From Pelobates cultripes (Eukaryota; Chordata; Amphibia; Anura; Pelobatidae), in assembly GCA_933207985.1 (NCBI GenBank), contig OW240913.1, positions 104,265,244-104,329,243 on the forward strand: 64,000 bases of DNA, in the 5' to 3' direction. The notes below the pieces were generated by a model, which saw nothing but the letters and a program-made list of their open reading frames with translations, ran no database searches and was not told where the DNA came from. Made by a program: the position numbers and the translations under genes. The stretch's first letter is position 1. The number at the start of each line of letters is the position of its first letter. Positions 45,541-56,912 of this stretch are shown in pieces.

Positions 45541-46075
45541 AGCTATTTCTATCTCCCAATCAATGAAGGAAGAGACCAGAATGGTCTAAAAATCACATTA
45601 ATTGATCTGAGGAACAATGGGACAGAGTAACAAGACCAGAATATCAGTATTTGATAGTAATAGAATATGAAAGAAGAAGAATTGGAAGAGATTTGCTGCT
45701 TAAATGCATCACAGCTACAATGACACATCCAGCTAGTGTTAAGATCTGGGGTTGTATGACAGCAAAAGATGTAGGTAGATTTTGTGTGATTGATTGTACT
45801 GCAAAAAAATACATCAGTGATATACTTGAGCCAAAACGGAAGCCTTCTGCACATGATCTCTTCCTTGTTAACGAAGCCTATATATTTAAACAGAATACAA
45901 CTCCTTGTCATGTTGCTGCTGTTTACAAAAATTGGTTTCAGAAAAAAATCATATTATACTAGGTTATAGCCCTAACACAAAAACCAATAGAAAATCCGTG
46001 GAGTCAAAGAAACTTGTTACTCAGAAGCAACCAAGAAAGTAAGGTCAACTGATAGAAGAAAGCATCAAATATTGA
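45540..46075 (+). pseudogene. Tc1/mariner transposase fragment
   Basis: The frame at 45651-45962 reads ASVKIWGCMTAKDVGRFCVI, YISDILEPKRKPSAHDLFLV and FKQNTTPCHVAAVYKNWFQ. These match the central Tc1 transposase landmarks (v.vWGcms..GvG.l..id, then fqQDnapcH.a..v..wf), but the catalytic Asp of the QD motif is Asn here. Downstream (ccaatagaaaatccgtggag) still echoes the NPIENLW motif in another frame. It is dead. Confidence 0.8.
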
Positions 46076-46136
46076 GTTAACATAATACTTGATGAACTAA
46101 CACTCTACGGGATACCAGTGTAAGAGTGTAAATGTG

Positions 46137-47202
46137 TGTGACGAGAGCAATCTCGCCACATTGCATTGGAGGAGCCAGGTTGCCCGCCTGCTCCCTTTAG
46201 ACTATGGCCCCATGTTGAAACGCTTGATTTTCCCCTTCAAAGACACGAAAGCCGGGCCATTCGGTGCTTGCCCTGTTTGAGCGGTGATACCCCAGATAGC
46301 TATGCCATGGAGCCCATTCGTATAATGAAAGACTATGGGAAAGACTTTGGCTCCATTGCAATTGAACTGTATGTGTGTGATCTGAGCGCCATTCAGTAAT
46401 AATGTGCGCTCAGATCTGAGCTATCTGGGGATATGTTGAATGTACCTGTTTTATGCAATGGCTGCACAGTTATATACTTTTATGTATTTTATTGTCTTTT
46501 GCTGCCATGTGTTCACTGGAGTTTTGCCTCTGTCCTTGGAGATAATTGGATTACTTCCCAATTATCTCCAGGATAGAAGACTCTGTGGAACTGGTCTTGG
46601 GCAGAAAAGCCATGCTTCATTTGGTCACAAAGGACTACGATCTATCTTTTGAACCACTGGACCAATTTGTATGATTTTGACGTATGTTTGTATTATTTGG
46701 AGTATGCTGATTCTGAAAATATGTGAATGTGATGCATACTTTTAAAATTATGAATAATGTGGAAAAACTGTATTTCTCTGCCTGTGATAATTACATTGCC
46801 CATTGTGTAAGGTAATTGTATCACAGGCAGAGGGGAGGATTTTGTGTGGGAGTGTCTGACTGTATTGTACGTGTTTATTGGTTGTTTTCCAAAACCCTGT
46901 GGGTGGTACTAATGTGTAAGAATGTGTATATAAGAACAATAAACCCACAGCTCTGTCTGTTCCTGCTTGATCCTCAAAACAGAGCCTTGTCTCGTTCTTG
47001 GGGGAATTTATTGTATGCTGTTCCAGTTCGACTGCTAGGAGTGTAAACCTATTCGTATGGTTTTTCCTATACGGCTGTTTACGGCATTCATATGTTTTCC
47101 TGTTCGGTGGATTGGTGTCTTTGGTAGCTGCCTGTATATCTGGAAGGGGAATATCCTCTAAATGGCGGTTTAACCCCTTTTATGCCTGGGGGTGCTGTTA
47201 CA
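46137..47202 (+). mobile_element. Solo LTR, 1,066 bp, with 5-bp target duplication
   Basis: It starts TGTGACGAGAGC, ends GGTGCTGTTACA and is flanked by ATGTG on both sides (46132-46136 and 47203-47207). TATATAAG at 46927 and AATAAA at 46938 mark the promoter and poly-A region. The nearness of TATA and AATAAA resembles other short-R LTRs. An internal hairpin (tctgcctgtgataattac against gtaattgtatcacaggcaga, about 46776-46830) lies in U3. Related minus-strand fragments occur at 18494 and 41570. It derives from recombination between the two LTRs of a retroviral or Gypsy element; no internal genes remain. Confidence 0.87.
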
Positions 47203-47370
47203 ATGTGTCCAAAGGTTTCCCGAACTAACAGAAATAATGAGAAGTTATTATATCATCTTCACCATGGTTTTATTGCATTTCAAAGTATATAGTGTATTAC
47301 GTTCTGCGGCACTAAATCTTTCCAATGATATAAATTTAATTTTTAATTCATTATTCTACAAAAGACTGAT

Positions 47371-48360
47371 CTTGTGATTTCTATGTGATACTAAATTGTT
47401 TAAAAGGGATCTTATAACCATTGTAGTACTCACACTTATGCTCTACCACGACAGAATGGGGTAGGCTATGTTACATGGATGAGTTGGAGGATCCCCAATG
47501 ATCTATGCTAGAGAATGTGCGGGTTGAGAGGTATGTATATGTGGTTGGAGTGTCCACTGGAAAATACATTCTGAGGGTAAGTGGGTGAACTAGTGACAAA
47601 GATCTTTCATAGACCAGTAGCCCTAGATCACTAGGTCTTTTTGTTGTCCCAACCATTTGAGGGGTGGACTAGCATGGAATGGAAACTGCTCAATAAAATA
47701 ACCTAGGAGCCCAAAGCTCAAACGTGGTTCCATTCAGTCGTACTTTCCATTGATATAGAACTCTTAAAACTTAAAAATATGTACCTGATGGACACATCTA
47801 CTGCCCAAGTTATGGGGACTCTGACGGTCCTCACAAAAGTGTGGAAACCATGGGAAACTTATCTCGGTGACTCTTAGGTTGATCAGGGTGTTTGGTGTGG
47901 TGGGGGACTGGGCTGCTAATATGCGTGGGAGTCACTTTTTTTATTTCCTATGATGACCTTTCTTTTCTTATTCTTCTTTGCTTCTCCTCTCTGCTTTCCT
48001 TTTCTTCTTCTTCCTTTACTTTTCCTTCCTTTCACTCCTGAATGGGGACACAAGGGAGTGAAAGTCCTTGGGGAGTGGGTTTTCCTAATTCTTCCTGATT
48101 TTTGCATTTCGACAGTGGATGGCGAACATATAAGACTGTAATGCACTAACTGTAAAATGCACATATATCAACTGATGTAATTATATTGCTATTGTTTCTT
48201 TCCTAATGCTAAAATGTATAACTGTTCCTTTGCTATGCATTTTTTAACGATTTATGTATGTTTGATGTCTGTTGTATTCTATGGACATATATTTCTCTTA
48301 TTTACCCACTGTCCATGTCATTTGATATTCTTGCTGCTCAAGCTTAAGTAAAGAATGAAA
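47371..48360 (+). mobile_element. 5'-truncated L1-type LINE 3' end with target duplication
   Basis: An 11-bp direct repeat AAAAGACTGAT (47360-47370 and 48361-48371) flanks a ~990-bp segment ending in aaagaatgaaaa, a short A-rich tail. The frame around 47760-47880 reads YLMDTSTAQVMGTLTVLTKV and WKPWETYLG, like the extreme C-terminus of L1/Tx1 ORF2. The rest is a 3' UTR with a T- and C-rich stretch at 47930-48040. Confidence 0.78.
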
Positions 48361-48371
48361 AAAAGACTGAT

Positions 48372-48963
48372 GTGGTGAGTCATCAAAGTAAGAAAGAAAC
48401 ACGTTTTCCCAAAATTGTCTTCATTTCTGGGCTATATTATATATTAATAATCTCATTTGACAACTCAGAATTGGCATAGCAAAATTAACTGTTATTACCA
48501 GTAGGTTAGGCAATATTGTACCTTTTTTTGCATTGCTCCACAATTAATGGTGCCCATGTTTTTTGAATGTCCGAAAGATTCCATGATTTTTTTGTACTAT
48601 GGACAATGTTTGGCAGTTTGTCTATCACATGGACTAGCACAAGAGGTCCTGAACCATAAAAACGCGCCGTGCACAAGTCTACAAATAATATCTTTATCGT
48701 TTAAATAATGCAATGTCATAACATGAATTTGTGCAACTGTATTGTACAGTGATCTGTGCAATGTTTACATTTAAATTAAAATAGCACCGAATCATTATGA
48801 TTTTTAAACATATCATATTGATGTACTTTAAATGAGGTTGAAAAAACTAATCCAAAAATAACTTAAACTGCTTTTCCTCTAAATATATTTACAAATGTAT
48901 ACTTGGGTATATATGGCAACTATGATATCTTTGATAATACCTCCCGGCTCCCATACTTCATGC
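48372..48963. other. Intron DNA without recognised features
   Basis: Unique-looking AT-rich DNA between the L1 target duplication and the hAT target duplication at 48964. No structure was noted. Confidence 0.4.
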
Positions 48964-49717
48964 ATCAGTCTCAGGGCCAGATTAAGAGTCCAGTGGGCCT
49001 GGAGCTGACAATTATGATGGGCCTAATTACAGAATCTTATCGACCAAAAACACTAAAACAGTCAAACCTCCCAAGCGTCATGTATCTGATGGCGATGGTG
49101 TTGGAGGGAAACTCAAAGGATGCAGCTATAAGAAAACACATACTCTATGCTAATCTCTCTCTCTAATTTAGGCTTTCATCTTTCAAGTAAATCCATACCC
49201 CCTAACAGCAGTGTCCAGTGAAGAAGTTAGTCAATGGGCGGGGTAAAAGGGTGAGCCACTGACGCGAATCACATGACTAGAAAGGTGAACATGCCCAAAA
49301 AGGGGGAATGTTTGCCCAAAGAATTGGAAGGCATGAATGCATGTCAGGCTGCCTGCCAATCATACAGGCTATCCAACTAAGGGCATACTATGCAGATAGC
49401 ACCCTGAACTTGACATAAATGCATCAAATGCTCCTACTCCAAGCTTTCTAAGGACTGTCCGCTAGCACTCACATGTCCACTTGTCTCCTTACCTTCTTAC
49501 TAGCAGGCAGAAGTTCCTGGTATATAGTCTGGGGCAGAGTAAAGGTGTATGTAGTGAGTGTAGTGTTTGTAGTGAGTGTAATGTATGTAGTGAGTGTAGA
49601 AGAAAGGGGACATGCCACAGTGTTAGAGAAACCAAAGTCTGCATTACCTAAACTAATTTTATTGTCAGCCAGTCCACACAAGTTTTGTTGCCATACATCC
49701 CTCTTAAGCGTCCAAAC

Positions 49718-50279
49718 TTAAAGGGACACTATAGTCCCCAGAACAACTACAGCTTATTGTATTTGTTCTGGTAAGTAGAATAATTTCCTTCAGGCTTTTT
49801 GCAGTAAACACTGTCTTTTCAGAGAAAATAACTCCACTGGCCGCTCCTTAGATGTCTGCTAGAGGTGCTTCCTGGGGCAGTACTGCCTAGTGTGCAGAAC
49901 TGACATTTAGTGTCTCTACCCTCTGCATGCAGACACTGAACTTTCCTCATAGAGATGCATTGATTAAATTTATCTTTGAGGAGATGCTGATTGGCCAGGG
50001 CTATGTTTGACTTGTGCTGGCTCTGCCCCTGATCTGCCTAGTTGACAGTCTCAGCCAATCCTATGGGAAAGCATTGTAATTTGCTCAGACCACCACTTCT
50101 GATTATGTCCGCAGACAGAGTCAGTTCAGAGGCAGAGGCAGCAGCTGCAGACTTGAATACAAGTAAGATTGCACTATATTTAGGGAGGCAAGAGAGGGCC
50201 AGGGGGGCTAGAAGGTGGTTGTTACATAATATGGTCAGAAATACATGATTGTTTTCCTGACCCTATAGTGTTCCTTTAA
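49718..50279. mobile_element. TTAA MITE, 562 bp, nested in the hAT
   Basis: The left end TTAAAGGGACACTATAGTCC and right end CTATAGTGTTCCTTTAA give a complete T2-like element. Both termini carry 12- to 14-bp inverted matches. The body includes agaacaactacagcttattg and gatgctgattggcc, shared with 26465 and 38384. It is non-coding. Confidence 0.92.
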
Positions 50280-50459
50280 GCAAGAGTATGCAAAGAGTAG
50301 TTAGGGTTGCCAACTTTCTTGGAAAAAAATACCAGCCTTTGTATAATGAATTAGTTATGAGTGACATCACATGGTGTAAATCACAAGGAGTGACATAAGA
50401 GAAAATTCTGTAAAATCACCATTAAACTACTCACAGTTTGATTCTGTTGTATAGATTAA

Positions 50460-52110
50460 TTGCTCCCAGTGTCTCCCTGCCTCCCAGTGGCTCAGTCTTG
50501 CAAGTCTCCCCATTTCTCCCAGTGTCCCCATGTCTCAGTGTGTCCCCATGTATCACAGTGTCAGTGTCCCCATATCGCCCAGTCCCCTAGTCTCCCAGTG
50601 TCCCCATTTCTCCCAGTGTCCCCATGTCTGAGTGTGTCCCCATGTCACTAGGATACTAGGGGACACAGTGAGACATGGGGACACAGAGACCCGGGAACAC
50701 TGGGAGACATGGGGGCAGTGAGACTTGGGGACACTGGGAGACATGGGGGCACTTGTGAATACAGACATGGGGACGCTGGGAGACATGGGGACACTAGGAA
50801 ACATGGGGACACTGGGAGATATGGGGACACAGAGACACTAGGGACACAGAGACATGGGGACACAGACACTGGGAGACATGGGGACACTAAAACATTTGGG
50901 GACACTAAGAGACATGGGAACACAGACACTGGAAGACTAGGGAACACTGGGAGACTATGGGACACTGGGAGACTAGGGACACTGGCTGGAAGACAGACAC
51001 TTGGAGACATGGGGACACTTGTGGACATAGACATGGAGACACAGACATTTGGGGACACTGGGAGATATAGGGACACAGACACCGGGAGACTTGGGGACAC
51101 TGAGGACACTGGCTGGGAGACATGGGGACACTGGGAGACATGGGGACTCTGAGTCACTAGGGACACTGAGAGACATGGGGACGCAGACACTGGGAGACTA
51201 GGGGAAACTGGGAGCCATGTGGACACTCAGCCACTAGGGACACTGGCTGGGGGACATGGGGACACTGGGAGACATAGGATAGTGTCTCCATGTCCCAGTG
51301 TCTCAGTCTCTCCCAATGTCCCTATGTCTTACAGCATCCCCATTTCTCCCAGTGTCCCCATGTCACTAGGATACTAGGGGACACAGTGAGACATGGGGAC
51401 ACAGAGACCCGGGGACACTGGGAGACATGGGGGCACTTGTGAATACAGACATGGGGACGCTGGGAGACATGGGGACACTAGGAAACATGGGGACACTGGG
51501 AGACATGGGGACACTGGGAGATATGGGGACACAGAGACACTAGGGACACAGAGACATGGGGACACAGACACTGGGAGACATGGGGACACTAAAACATTTG
51601 GGGACACTAAGAGACATGGGAACACAGACACTGGAAGACTAGGGGACACTGGGAGACTATGGGACACTGGGAGACTAGGGACGCTGGCTGGAAGACAGAC
51701 ACTTGGAGACATGGGGACACTTGTGGACATAGACATGGAGACACAGACATTTGGGGACACTGGGAGATATAGGGACACAGACACTGGGAGACTTGGGGAC
51801 ACTGAGGACACTGGCTGGGAGACATGGGGACACTGGGAGACATGGGGACTCTGAGTCACTAGGGACACTGAGAGACATGGGGACGCAGACACTGGGAGAC
51901 TAGGGGAAACTGGGAGCCATGTGGACACTCAGCCACTAGGGACACTGGCTGGGGGACATGGGGACACTGGGAGACATAGGATAGTGTCTCCATGTCCCAG
52001 TGTCTCAGTCTCTCCCAATGTCCCTATGTCTTACAGCATCCCCATGTGTCACAGTGTCCCCAAGTATATCAGTGTCCCCTAGTGTCTGTGTCCCCATGTC
52101 TCCCTGCTGC
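50460..52110. repeat. Strand-switching 18-bp minisatellite, with a ~710-bp higher-order duplication
   Basis: The basic unit is 18 bp, gacactgggagacatggg. It lies in purine-rich orientation at about 50644-51276 and 51362-51978, and in the reverse-complement orientation (cccagtgtccccatgtct) at 50460-50643, 51277-51361 and 51979-52110. The two purine-rich blocks are near-identical; the start landmarks are 718 bp apart and the end landmarks 702 bp apart. The difference is explained by two small unit-count changes. As 18 is a multiple of 3, all frames stay open, giving long spurious frames on both strands. Confidence 0.95.
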
Positions 52111-53078
52111 CTTTTCCCCCATCCCTACTTACCTGAGTTGTATAGCTGCTGTCTGGATTCTCTGTGCTGTGTAGCTGCTCCCCTGCGGATCAGTGAGTAG
52201 TAGAGAGAGGCAGAGATATGCTGTAACTTCCTATCCCTGCCTCTCTCCACACACACAGTGACCCCTACTGGCCGGTGCTGGTATTGCAGAGTAATCTCCG
52301 TTTAAACTGAGAAAAATACCTGCATTTGTATTGCCGGTATTACTGCAATACCGGCACGGCCAGGCAGCCCTTAAATACCGGCTGTGCCAGTAAAATACCA
52401 GTCAGGTGGCAAACCTAAGAGAAGGGTGTAAAAAAAAAAAGTAAAAAAAATTTTTTTTTTTTTTTTAAAAATGGGCCTATTCCATGGGCCTGGGCCTGGA
52501 GCTGCAGCTCCATCAGCCCCTATGTTAATCCGGCCCTGATCAGTCTATCATTAGTGTTCCACGGTAATGATTCCTCATTGAAGGTGGGGTTGGAGGAGGC
52601 AGGGAGTTGAGAGGATGGGTGGTGTGACCAGAACTTTGGGGCTAAACCTTTTGAAAATAGTTTAACTCCATAAGGTAAGATGATGCCCAGTACCCACAGA
52701 CACCATAACAACGTCACTTTTACGGTGCCAGGAGTGTTCCTTTAATTAGAACCAAAAAAGACAATAATGACAAAGCAGCATTATAGGTAACTTCATTCAA
52801 GAAAAAAACCAAACGATGATCCCTTCACGTCATCCCTTGTGTATACACGATTGCCAGGTTCTACATCCGTACCCTGCAATCGTGTATAGATGATTAAAAT
52901 CATTGCTCCCTCGCAGCCCTTCCTCCCCGCACAACAGTGCAAATATGCATGTGTTAGTGTGTGTATGTGTGCTCATGTATTTGTGTGTGTGTCCAAATTG
53001 GCAATATGGCTTCAATGTGAGGGTGATATGATATGGGTAATGTCATAGTACTGTGCAACATACACAATATACATAGGG

Positions 53079-53079
<1 letters not shown>

Positions 53080-53125
<46 letters not shown>
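53080..53125. repeat. (AT)n(AC)n microsatellite
   Basis: About ten AT units are followed directly by about twelve AC units. Confidence 0.95.
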
Positions 53126-53622
53126 AACTGTGAACTGAGTGCATATTAAACAGTATAAGAGTATGTGCGAAAAAAAGTCCATGATACATGTTGAGAAATT
53201 TTATTTATTTAATACTCAGATTCTGTGGGTGTTTTCCTACAAACAGCTTGGTAGTGAAGGGGTTAAGAAAGTGATTTTCTTTTTTTTTCTTTTTTTGGTC
53301 AAGTTAAATACAGAAGAAAAATTGTCAATTATTTACCCATTAAAAATATATATAGATATAAAAAAAACAAAAACAGAAGTAATAAAAATGGGCAACAGCT
53401 AAATAACTTCAGTGTAATCAGTGTAATGTAATTATATTCAAGTGTATAAATTTCTATTCCACATAATGCATTTTATGCTTTAATATCTTCTAGTAGAGAT
53501 TACATTTATTAAGTATTATCGGACCTAAGTGATAAAGAAAGTATTCTCTGTACAGTCCTTTGTGTAACTTACTTAAAACTGCTTATTAAAAGTACAATAC
53601 AGATTAATAAGATCAACCCTAC

Positions 53623-53712
53623 CTTGCAGCCTCGGAATATCTTCCCAGTGATCTAAACACACTTGCTTGTCGAATATGATTTCGGAAATATGATGGATTT
53701 AAAGCAATACTC
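53623..53712 (-). CDS. SPATA16: Coding exon of SPATA16-like gene (human exon 4 equivalent)
   Basis: On the minus strand a pyrimidine-rich acceptor (tgttttatctctctaag) precedes a 90-bp open exon with a strong donor (GCAAG|gtaggg). The exon encodes SIALNPSYFRNHIRQASVFR and SLGRYSEAAR. The Ala, Gly-x-Tyr and following Ala spacing is that of a tetratricopeptide repeat helix pair. The last codon is an Arg split after its second base and completed by the exon at 612-696. In human SPATA16 the known globozoospermia variant p.Arg283Gln (c.848G>A) alters the last base of exon 4, which also falls in the second position of a split Arg codon. The same gene structure here supports orthology. It was not checked by alignment. 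Confidence 0.85.
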
Positions 53713-55130
53713 CTTAGAGAGATAAAACAGACAGTGAAGCAATTAAATAGGCCATTGTGAAACATTAACAAATATTCCACAGTAATATTATGCTTTGTAA
53801 GATTCAAAATCCAAGAAAACAGAGCATGCATATTTAATTCCTAGTCTTTCAATGCACACATATCTTGTCCTAATAATCTAAAGCACAATTTGTTATGCAA
53901 AATTGGTTTTCTATTTAATAGTGCACATTATCAGAAGATCTTGGAATGCTGCAACAATAAACATCAGCATTAATTGTCATCCAGGCTAATTATAATAATT
54001 TTGTGAAAAATTTTCACACCATGTTAACAACTTAGCACTATCTTTGTTCCAATGCAGCAATCAGAAAATGCTCAATACAGAAGAATGTAAATATACTGAC
54101 ACCGTTTAGAAGGGGCTAAAAAAAAAAATGATTTCAGGAGTAATTGTCTCAGGCATAAAATCAAACACAGTGAGTAGAGAGTAAATGGTCCTTTGAACTT
54201 AAAATAATGTAAATGAAAAACAGATCTTCAAAGCATGCCACTAGATTCCAAAAAACAAAGTTACTGTTTTCTGATATTATAAGGACTGATTCACTCAACT
54301 CAGAATATGGTCAGCTTGATTGCCAAGGTGCAATCTGAGAATGAACACCCCCAGTCTATTTTGGTAGGGGGTAGGCACAACTGTTCTTTGCGTTCCCTAA
54401 ATTCTAAGGCTTAAATGATGAGTCAAAAAGCAAGTGTTGGAGATGTGCCAAGCTCTTTCCTTTGTTTGTTTTACTAAAATTATACTTCTGTATAAATGAC
54501 AGTAAGGGTATGAAGTGGTTCCACTTTGGTTTATTATTGTCCATTGAACCAGTTTGTAGTTTTTTTATTTTTTTTATTTTGGTGAGCCTTCGTTTTCAGC
54601 TTTTGTTTTGCACTATCATCTTGCTAAAAGATTGCTACGGTTTGTGTGTTTTCAAAAACTTTTTTTACACGTTTCTGCAGTTTTTATATATTCATTTAAA
54701 TTGTATGTCTTGCTGCCCTGACAGAACCAGAGAATATCATACAAAGTAATGTAATTGCTCTATGTAAAAGCAATTAAATAGTTACATACAGCAATAGTTT
54801 AACAATACCATTAATGGGCTACCCTGATACTTAATGTTACCTCCACTTGGATGCCCTGAGCTTCAACTTCACATATATCAATTAGTTAAATAAAAATAGT
54901 TTCCTGTGGCAAGAAATCCTGTAATGAGCTTTAACATACTAAGGCCATGAGATGTGTTAGTATCCTTCCACTCTGTCAGAATTTCTATTTGCATTTTCAT
55001 GAGTGTACACTAATTCAGGACTTAAATCCTGCTCAACCGTTGACCTTGGTCCCATATTTAATCATATTTGATATTTTCAATTTCCCTTACAATATCAAAA
55101 TCCTGTAGCCATCATCTCCATCATTAAAGC
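53713..55130 (-). other. Putative SPATA16 intron 3, no recognised features
   Basis: This region lies upstream, on the minus strand, of the exon at 53623. I looked for the preceding TPR-encoding exon to the right and did not find one, so exon 3 probably lies outside the window. A donor-like gtaacat near 54837 follows sequence with stops in all frames. Confidence 0.4.
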
Positions 55131-55139
55131 ATGTAAGAT

Positions 55140-55700
55140 CAGTTGGATTGTTTGATCTTATATAAGCATGCTGTTTCGTGGCTTTGGAAAGGACTCTTTC
55201 TTAAATTATTTTGTATATTTGGATGACTCAGACCTCTATCTTTTTAATGTTTAGTTTCTTGTGCATGCTGAAAAAAACTCTTTATGTCCTGAATGTATTT
55301 TATCTGTGCAATTCCTATTGGGATCAGTACTATTCTTAACAGATAGAGAAGTCTGGGCAATATTGTCATTTTAACTGAAATAGATATTGCTACTCAAGAA
55401 ATGTCATTGCTACCTCCACTTATCCAAATCCATTTTCACCTTCTGCCATACACTGGATAGATTTTTAATTAGATTTCGGCTTGGGTCTTTATGTAGTGTA
55501 ATGCCAACGTATTGGATATAATTTGCCTTAAGGAATGTGTCTTGTGTTAAATTTACAGCAGAGGCTTGCGACTTATGGTTGATTTATTGATAAATTACCA
55601 AATTCCGCAATAACCTCATTAATATGATTTTAAAGGATTTGTAACTGGTAATATATTGTCAGTGAATAAATGTTTTATTGTTTTGATAAAATCAAAATTC
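55140..55700 (-). pseudogene. L1/Tx1-type ORF2 fragment
   Basis: Minus-strand translation in mixed frames gives IQYVGITLHKDPSRNLIKNL, then WQKVKMDLDKWR, LKMTILPRLLYLLRIVLIPI and DRGLSHPNIQNNL. These match, in order, the L1 ORF2 region after the reverse transcriptase core (YLGI, L..W...sl..gR, KM.iLPr.lYl.q.lPi, GGL.lPn). Stops and shifts are frequent, so it is a fossil. Confidence 0.75.
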
Positions 55701-55948
55701 TGTCCATGTCTAGAGTGTAATTGAATATCCAACCAAGAGGTTCTAAAGTTAAACAGAGTATTGATGAAAGATGGCCTCAACTATCGACACAAGCTCAGAA
55801 TACAGACAGGCATGGCACATAGCTGGTTGCATCCAAAAATTTATGCTTCTCTACAAAAGTATGCATGTGAGCACCACCCCGCATCAAAATTGACATAAGT
55901 TTAATCTGGACCAGTATCTAGGTTCTAACTGGCATCAATACTGACGTG

Positions 55949-56912
55949 TGTAGCGGACCACGGGTAACCCAACTAGTTACCTCCGCTAATTCTTTCTCTC
56001 AGCCAATCTAGAACCATTAAAACAAGCAGACATCCATTCCCCCAGTTACCAGACGAAACATAGTTCTGGGAGTCAACTGATTTACTTCAGGCCACACATG
56101 GCTTTTATGCACAGACTCCTACATTGGGTCTCCAATACAATAATACAGGGGTTTCATTCGCAGGATCCTTTGTGCCTGAGAGATAATTGCGTGAGAAAAA
56201 ACCCATAATTGAACCATCTCTCAGGTACAGAAAATAAACACAAAATATACAGTAGCCCCAAAGTGCCCCCACCCTAACTATGAACCCCACAAAAGTTATA
56301 TCCCTGGATAGCCTCGATCTGAGTGTATAACATATCCAAATATCACTCAGATCGGTTTGGTGAAATGGGAATGCCATCGAGGTAAGGTTTTGACCAGCAG
56401 TACACGAGGCGCTAAAACAGTTCTAGGGGAATAGGTGCCCCGGCCGGTCTCTGTTCAGGGGTTCCTGTGCAAACACCATGCTCGGGATTGTCTTAATTTC
56501 AGGGTACAAATGCTCCCCCTGTTTGCTAGTTCACATCTCCCGAACGTCGTTCTCATAGTTGGTCAGGAAGTAGAATGGGCAGCGGTCTAATCTTTACTGG
56601 GGTTCGTGCAAGTGCCTAACCAAAAAGAGTTCCAGGCACTCAATGACCAAGTGCCACTGCCCACGTTCGGGAGACAAAATGTCCTCGAAATTGCAGTCAC
56701 CCAGGGGAAGCATTCATTAATTACTTCCCTTGCGGTTTTGCACTTAAGTTGCTGGTGTGAACGTTATAATGGGGTACAGGGGTGGTCCTCATTCGGGAGA
56801 CAAATGGAGGAGGTTTATATGCAAACTCTCGAACGGAAAAGGGCAAAAACATGCGAAATGGTAGAGTCACTTTTCTTAGCTTAGGGGACATATAAATTGT
56901 CCACCGTGGACA
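55949..56912 (-). mobile_element. Solo LTR, 964 bp, probable 5-bp target duplication
   Basis: On the plus strand it begins TGTAGCGGACC and ends CCGTGGACA; on the minus strand it therefore runs TGTCCACGG to GGTCCGCTACA. The flanks are ACGTG (left) and ATGTG (right), which differ only by a C-to-T change at a CpG, so they are a plausible decayed duplication. A minus-strand TATA-like GCATAAAAG is near 56105, as in the LTR fragment at 18494. Internal repeats such as cgggagacaaa occur twice. Confidence 0.68.

Larger units (their letters stand above)
48972..52538. mobile_element. hAT element, 3.6 kb including nested MITE and minisatellite
   Basis: The ends are CAGGGCCAGATTAAGAG and ATGTTAATCCGGCCCTG, flanked by the perfect 8-bp repeat ATCAGTCT (48964-48971 and 52539-52546). 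Its left ~730 bp is the reverse complement of the hAT sequence at 57600-58301, so the base element is much shorter. The extra length comes from a MITE at 49718-50279 and a long minisatellite. No transposase is seen. Near the right end is an A/T-homopolymer stretch, then gggcctgggcctggagctgc. Confidence 0.92.
697..53622 (-). other. SPATA16: Putative SPATA16 intron 4 (~52.9 kb), filled with transposons
   Basis: The interval lies between two minus-strand exons whose reading phases fit each other directly, with GT at 53621-53622 and AG at 697-698 when read on the minus strand. No further exon with splice sites and an open frame was found between them. The content is almost entirely mobile elements, minisatellites and unique AT-rich DNA, described in the other entries. 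An unrecognised alternative exon inside remains possible. Confidence 0.7.

Noticed and set aside
45549..45911. Minus-strand frame of 120 residues
   Set aside because: It is the antisense shadow of the Tc1 transposase relic on the plus strand.
50648..51928. Long frames on both strands with repeated SVPMSPS- or GDTGRHGDT-type text
   Set aside because: They are artefacts of an 18-bp minisatellite, whose period is a multiple of three, so every frame stays open.
54800..54880. Donor-like gtaacatt with an upstream acceptor on the minus strand
   Set aside because: All three frames between the sites contain stops.
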